A stretch of 37,133 nt of DNA. Origin: Bacteroidia bacterium (lineage in GTDB: Bacteria > Bacteroidota > Bacteroidia > Bacteroidales > GWA2-32-17). Below are positions 33,978 to 37,133 of this stretch, piece after piece. The stretch's first letter is position 1; each line of letters starts with the position of its first letter. The notes under the pieces were generated by a model, which searched no databases, was not told the origin of the DNA, and saw nothing but the letters and a program-made list of their open reading frames with translations. The translations under genes were made by a program, and so were the position numbers. The DNA is taken from contig JACREQ010000053.1 of assembly GCA_016218155.1 (NCBI GenBank), positions 1 to 37,133 of the forward strand. Reading direction: 5' to 3'.

Positions 33978-36356
33978 TTATGTTATGTCAAAATTATTCA
34001 CAATATAAGGAAAATTAAATGTCACTTTTGTTCCTGAAGAATTTCCCTCTTTATCTTTTAAATCGAAATATATAATTTGGATATCAAGATTATATAATGA
34101 GTTTAATATACTCAATCGTTGATTTGTTATTTCGATACCATGCGACTCACGCTTTATTCTGTTTTTATTAATCTCTTTTGATTTTTCGCGACCGATTCCA
34201 TTATCTTCTATATTACAAATAACCATTATACCTGAATCATCAAGCTTAAGGTTTATTAATAGCATTCCATTACTCTCTTTATGCATAAAGCCATGCCATA
34301 TTGAATTTTCTACAAACGGCTGAAAAATCATTGGAGGTATTTTACATTCATTCTTATCTATTTTGCTATCTGTTATAATTTCAAAATCAAATTTTCCATC
34401 AAATCGTTTTTGCTCAAGTTCTAAATATAATTTTAACGCTTCAAGCTCTTCGTTTAATGAGATATAATCCTTTTGAGAATACTCTAATGTTTTACGCATT
34501 AAATCAGAAAATTTAGAAAGGTAAATACTGGCTTGTAGTTTATCATTCTGCAAAATAAAACTCTGAATAGAGTTAAGCGAATTAAAAATAAAATGAGGAT
34601 TAATTAATTTTTTTAATGCCACTTGCTTATATTTTGAAAGATCTGCCTTTAATACTTCCTGTAGTTTTTCTGTATAAACCAGGTTATCTTCAAGTTTTGT
34701 TTTCTGCAAAAGTATTTCTTCGTTTTGAGTAAACAGTTCCGAATTTTTTTCAGATATCTCTATTTTTTGTAATGTTAATATTTGATTCGCTTTTCGCTTA
34801 TCATAATACCTTTTTAATATTCCAATTGTTATAATTATCATCAGCAATAGCCCTAAAAGAAAAGTAAGCTTTTGTGCTGTTTGTCTTTTTATTTCTGCAT
34901 CCTTAATTTGTTTATCACGATTTAAATTTTCGATTTCTTTTTGTTTATTATCAAGCTGATACGTTGCTTCCAGTTCTATCATTTGTTTGTTCTTTTCTTT
35001 ACTGAACAAGCTGTCATTTGTTTGAGAATAAAGTTTAAAATATTCGAGGGATTTATTAAAGTCATTTAGCTTCTCATATGATAATGACAGTGCAGCATAC
35101 GCCTGATTAATTCTTTCGGTATAATTTAATTTTAAGTTTATTTCCAGCGACTTTTTAGAGTACTCAATTGCTTCGTTATAATTTCCCATTAAATTAAGAA
35201 TATCGGCAATGTTAACAAGATAAGAACCAACATTTGGGATATCATTAATTATATTGGCAGTTGCTACTGATTTGTGCAAATAATCTAACGCTTTATTATA
35301 ATTTCCTCTGTCTTTATACACTAAAGCTATATTGTTTAAACAAAATGCCTGTCCCTGAACATTATCAATTTCTGTATATCCCTGTAAAGCTTTTTCAAAA
35401 TTATCAATTGCACTTACATCTTCTTTTGTGCTCATATATATCAGTCCAATATTATTAAAAGTATGAGCAATTCCTATTTTATCATTAGTCTTTTGCTTTA
35501 ATTTTAATGATTTTATAAAATAACTTAATGCCGTTTTATAATTTTTTTGCTTATAATGTAATGTACCAATACTATTATAACATTTTGCAATACCTTTATC
35601 AAACTTAATTCCCTCTGCAATTCTTAAAGATAATTGAACATATTTTAAAGCTTTGGTGTTATTATTTAACTTCTCGTAAATTGATGCGATATTAAATGCA
35701 CTTCCAGCCATCAAATTTTTATCATTATTCTGCTTAGCAACAGAGTACGTTTTCTGGGAATAATCTATTGCAACAGTATAATCGCCAATATATTTATAAC
35801 ATATAGACAAGTTATTGTAACATAATGAAATTCCATTATCATTATTAACAATCTCATAATTATTTAAAGAATTATTAAATTGACTGATTGCTTTTTTGTA
35901 ATCACCGGCATTAATATAGGCAAATCCATTATTTGAATAACACTTTGCAATTTTATTATAAATATCTGTTGCTTGTTGATCACTTGCTGAACTATGCAAT
36001 TTCCAAATATAAATTGGAATTGCTTTTTTGTTATATACTACTGCTTTATCATTTTTATAACAACTTACTAAATAATCAGCATAACCAGCCATAGCATCTG
36101 CCATTCCAAGGGTATATCGAATACTTCTTGATAATTTAAAAGAAATTAAATAATTTTTTTCTGCTGCTAATGTGTCTTCAATACTTATAAATTTAAAGCA
36201 TTTATTATATAAATTAACCTTTACAGTATCGATTTTAGTATTACGAATTAAAACTTTAAGGCTGTCTAAAACAGTTGAAGTCTGAGAAAATACTTCCGGT
36301 TTAATAACCAATAAAAAAAGTAAAAAAAGCAAAGTTTTTATTTTACTTATTTTCAT
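33978..36356 (-). CDS. TPR-containing LytS/YehU-type sensor histidine kinase
   Basis: The 792-residue product has a signal peptide (1-24), a periplasmic domain of about eight tetratricopeptide repeats (about 130-450, seen as CYNNLSICYKYIGDY, CYNSIGTLHYKQKNY, CLNNIALVYKDRGNY), and a coiled segment. One membrane helix (about 496-517) and a second coiled coil follow. The kinase part is of the His_kinase (LytS) type: KKLINPHFIFNSLNSIQSFI with phospho-acceptor His588, the N-box in PPMIFQPFVENSIWHG and DNGIGREKS for ATP binding. It should phosphorylate the LytTR regulator encoded 11 bp upstream. TPRs suggest that it senses a protein or peptide in the periplasm. Confidence 0.93.
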   Translation of the reverse strand: MKISKIKTLLFLLFLLVIKPEVFSQTSTVLDSLKVLIRNTKIDTVKVNLYNKCFKFISIEDTLAAEKNYLISFKLSRSIRYTLGMADAMAGYADYLVSCYKNDKAVVYNKKAIPIYIWKLHSSASDQQATDIYNKIAKCYSNNGFAYINAGDYKKAISQFNNSLNNYEIVNNDNGISLCYNNLSICYKYIGDYTVAIDYSQKTYSVAKQNNDKNLMAGSAFNIASIYEKLNNNTKALKYVQLSLRIAEGIKFDKGIAKCYNSIGTLHYKQKNYKTALSYFIKSLKLKQKTNDKIGIAHTFNNIGLIYMSTKEDVSAIDNFEKALQGYTEIDNVQGQAFCLNNIALVYKDRGNYNKALDYLHKSVATANIINDIPNVGSYLVNIADILNLMGNYNEAIEYSKKSLEINLKLNYTERINQAYAALSLSYEKLNDFNKSLEYFKLYSQTNDSLFSKEKNKQMIELEATYQLDNKQKEIENLNRDKQIKDAEIKRQTAQKLTFLLGLLLMIIITIGILKRYYDKRKANQILTLQKIEISEKNSELFTQNEEILLQKTKLEDNLVYTEKLQEVLKADLSKYKQVALKKLINPHFIFNSLNSIQSFILQNDKLQASIYLSKFSDLMRKTLEYSQKDYISLNEELEALKLYLELEQKRFDGKFDFEIITDSKIDKNECKIPPMIFQPFVENSIWHGFMHKESNGMLLINLKLDDSGIMVICNIEDNGIGREKSKEINKNRIKRESHGIEITNQRLSILNSLYNLDIQIIYFDLKDKEGNSSGTKVTFNFPYIVNNFDIT

Positions 36357-36367
36357 TCCCTGCTGCT

Positions 36368-37111
36368 TTACTTTATATACCTGTTAAGCATTTCGCTAAA
36401 TTCATTTTTCACATTTCGTGAAATTAATATTTCAGAACCATCTGACATTTGAATAATTCCACCATCCTTTAACGGACTATATTTTTTTATATAGCTAAGG
36501 TTAATCAAATGAGATTTATGTGTTCTAAAAAAACTTTCTGTTTCTAGAGACTCTTCAAAAAATTTTAAATTTTTTGTAACATGTCTCATTTTTCCATCAT
36601 TTGTAAATATCTTAGAATAACTACCATCAGCTTCAACTCTTATAATTTCCTCTATTTTAACAAATTCAGAACCGTCAATACAAGGTAAGCTTATTTTACC
36701 TGAAAGTGCATATTTTAGATTCTCCATTTTCACATTAGAGTCAATAACAAATTTTCTTTTTTCTTGTATTCTTTTTATTGCATTAATTAATTCCAATACG
36801 TTAACCGGTTTTAAAATGTAATCGGTAGCACTTAATTTAAATGCTTTTATTGCATATTGATTATATGCTGTAACAAATATCACATCAAAAGTTCTGTTAG
36901 AAATTTTTTCTATCATTTCAATACCGGACATAAATGGCATTTCAATGTCGCAGAACACAAGATCCGGGGATTTAGTCTGAATTTCCTTTATCCCGTCAAG
37001 TGCTGAATGTGCAACTCCTACAACCTCTACCTCCGGACAAAATTCTTTCAGCGATAGTTCAAGGGCAATTACACCGCTTTTTTCGTCATCAACGATTACT
37101 ACTTTTAACAT
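36368..37111 (-). CDS. LytTR-family response regulator
   Basis: The 247-residue product has a receiver domain (1-120) with the acidic pocket VIVDDE (6-11), the phospho-acceptor Asp55 in VFCDIEMPFMSG, the FVTAYNQYAIKAF switch region and the KPVN lysine. A LytTR DNA-binding domain (about 145-245) follows, with SFFRTHKSHLINLSYIKKY and LISRNVKNEF. It is the first gene of the operon with the TPR kinase and the glycosyltransferase. LytTR proteins bind pairs of short direct repeats upstream of targets; no target site is identifiable here. The start is an ATG 22 bp from the right edge, so the promoter lies mostly outside the window. Confidence 0.95.
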   Translation of the reverse strand: MLKVVIVDDEKSGVIALELSLKEFCPEVEVVGVAHSALDGIKEIQTKSPDLVFCDIEMPFMSGIEMIEKISNRTFDVIFVTAYNQYAIKAFKLSATDYILKPVNVLELINAIKRIQEKRKFVIDSNVKMENLKYALSGKISLPCIDGSEFVKIEEIIRVEADGSYSKIFTNDGKMRHVTKNLKFFEESLETESFFRTHKSHLINLSYIKKYSPLKDGGIIQMSDGSEILISRNVKNEFSEMLNRYIK

Positions 37112-37133
37112 ACTTATTAATTTATGTCAAATA

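Overview
The window is AT-rich DNA from a member of the Bacteroidota, probably an uncultured or environmental Bacteroidales/Marinilabiliales-type organism. The evidence is: at least six secreted proteins with C-terminal type IX secretion (T9SS) sorting domains of the xxPNP type, the Bacteroidota-typical ftsX-DUF3098-uppP-truB block, PKD-rich surface proteins, and several promoters fitting the TAnnTTTG -7 consensus. Nearly all genes lie on the minus strand; only the EF-G gene is on the plus strand. I found no tRNA, rRNA, CRISPR array or transposase gene.

Layout. 1-1066: 5' part of a PKD-repeat surface protein cut by the window edge, followed by a 674-bp non-coding AT-rich gap. 1741-5046: a periplasmic or extracellular redox cluster with a 12-haem cytochrome, an NHL beta-propeller and a tetrahaem cytochrome. 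5224-7319: two overlapping glycosyltransferase genes (GT4 and GT2). 7537-9609: an EF-G family gene, convergent with queA across a shared bidirectional terminator. 9654-13437: queA, truB, uppP, DUF3098 and ftsX.

13545-25176: a tightly packed run of ten genes, all minus strand and apparently one transcription unit. In transcription order it encodes an arylsulfotransferase-like protein, a two-component-regulator-type propeller, a metallophosphatase, a CotH-kinase/lamin-tail protein and an eight-repeat protein (all five with T9SS sorting domains). A small lipoprotein, a YD-like repeat protein, a VTC-type polyphosphate polymerase, a DUF4956 membrane protein and a DUF2490 outer-membrane barrel follow. 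CotH kinase, VTC and DUF4956 genes are, from my recollection, neighbours in other phyla too. Here they are joined to exported phosphate-handling proteins, and this is the strongest candidate for an undescribed system in the window.

25427-28189: PadR regulator plus two membrane proteins carrying GldL-like HWPG motifs spaced exactly 60 residues apart, with a perfect inverted repeat over the probable promoter. 28190-28872: a gene-free stretch holding two palindromic, MITE-like or structured repeat units. 28873-32786: accessory genes (SUMF1-type protein, two unrecognised secreted or lipoproteins whose 5' leaders are copies of each other, PKD/T9SS protein). 32907-37111: LytTR response regulator, TPR-LytS-type histidine kinase and a glycosyltransferase in one operon. 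All assignments come from reading the sequence; no database search was possible.
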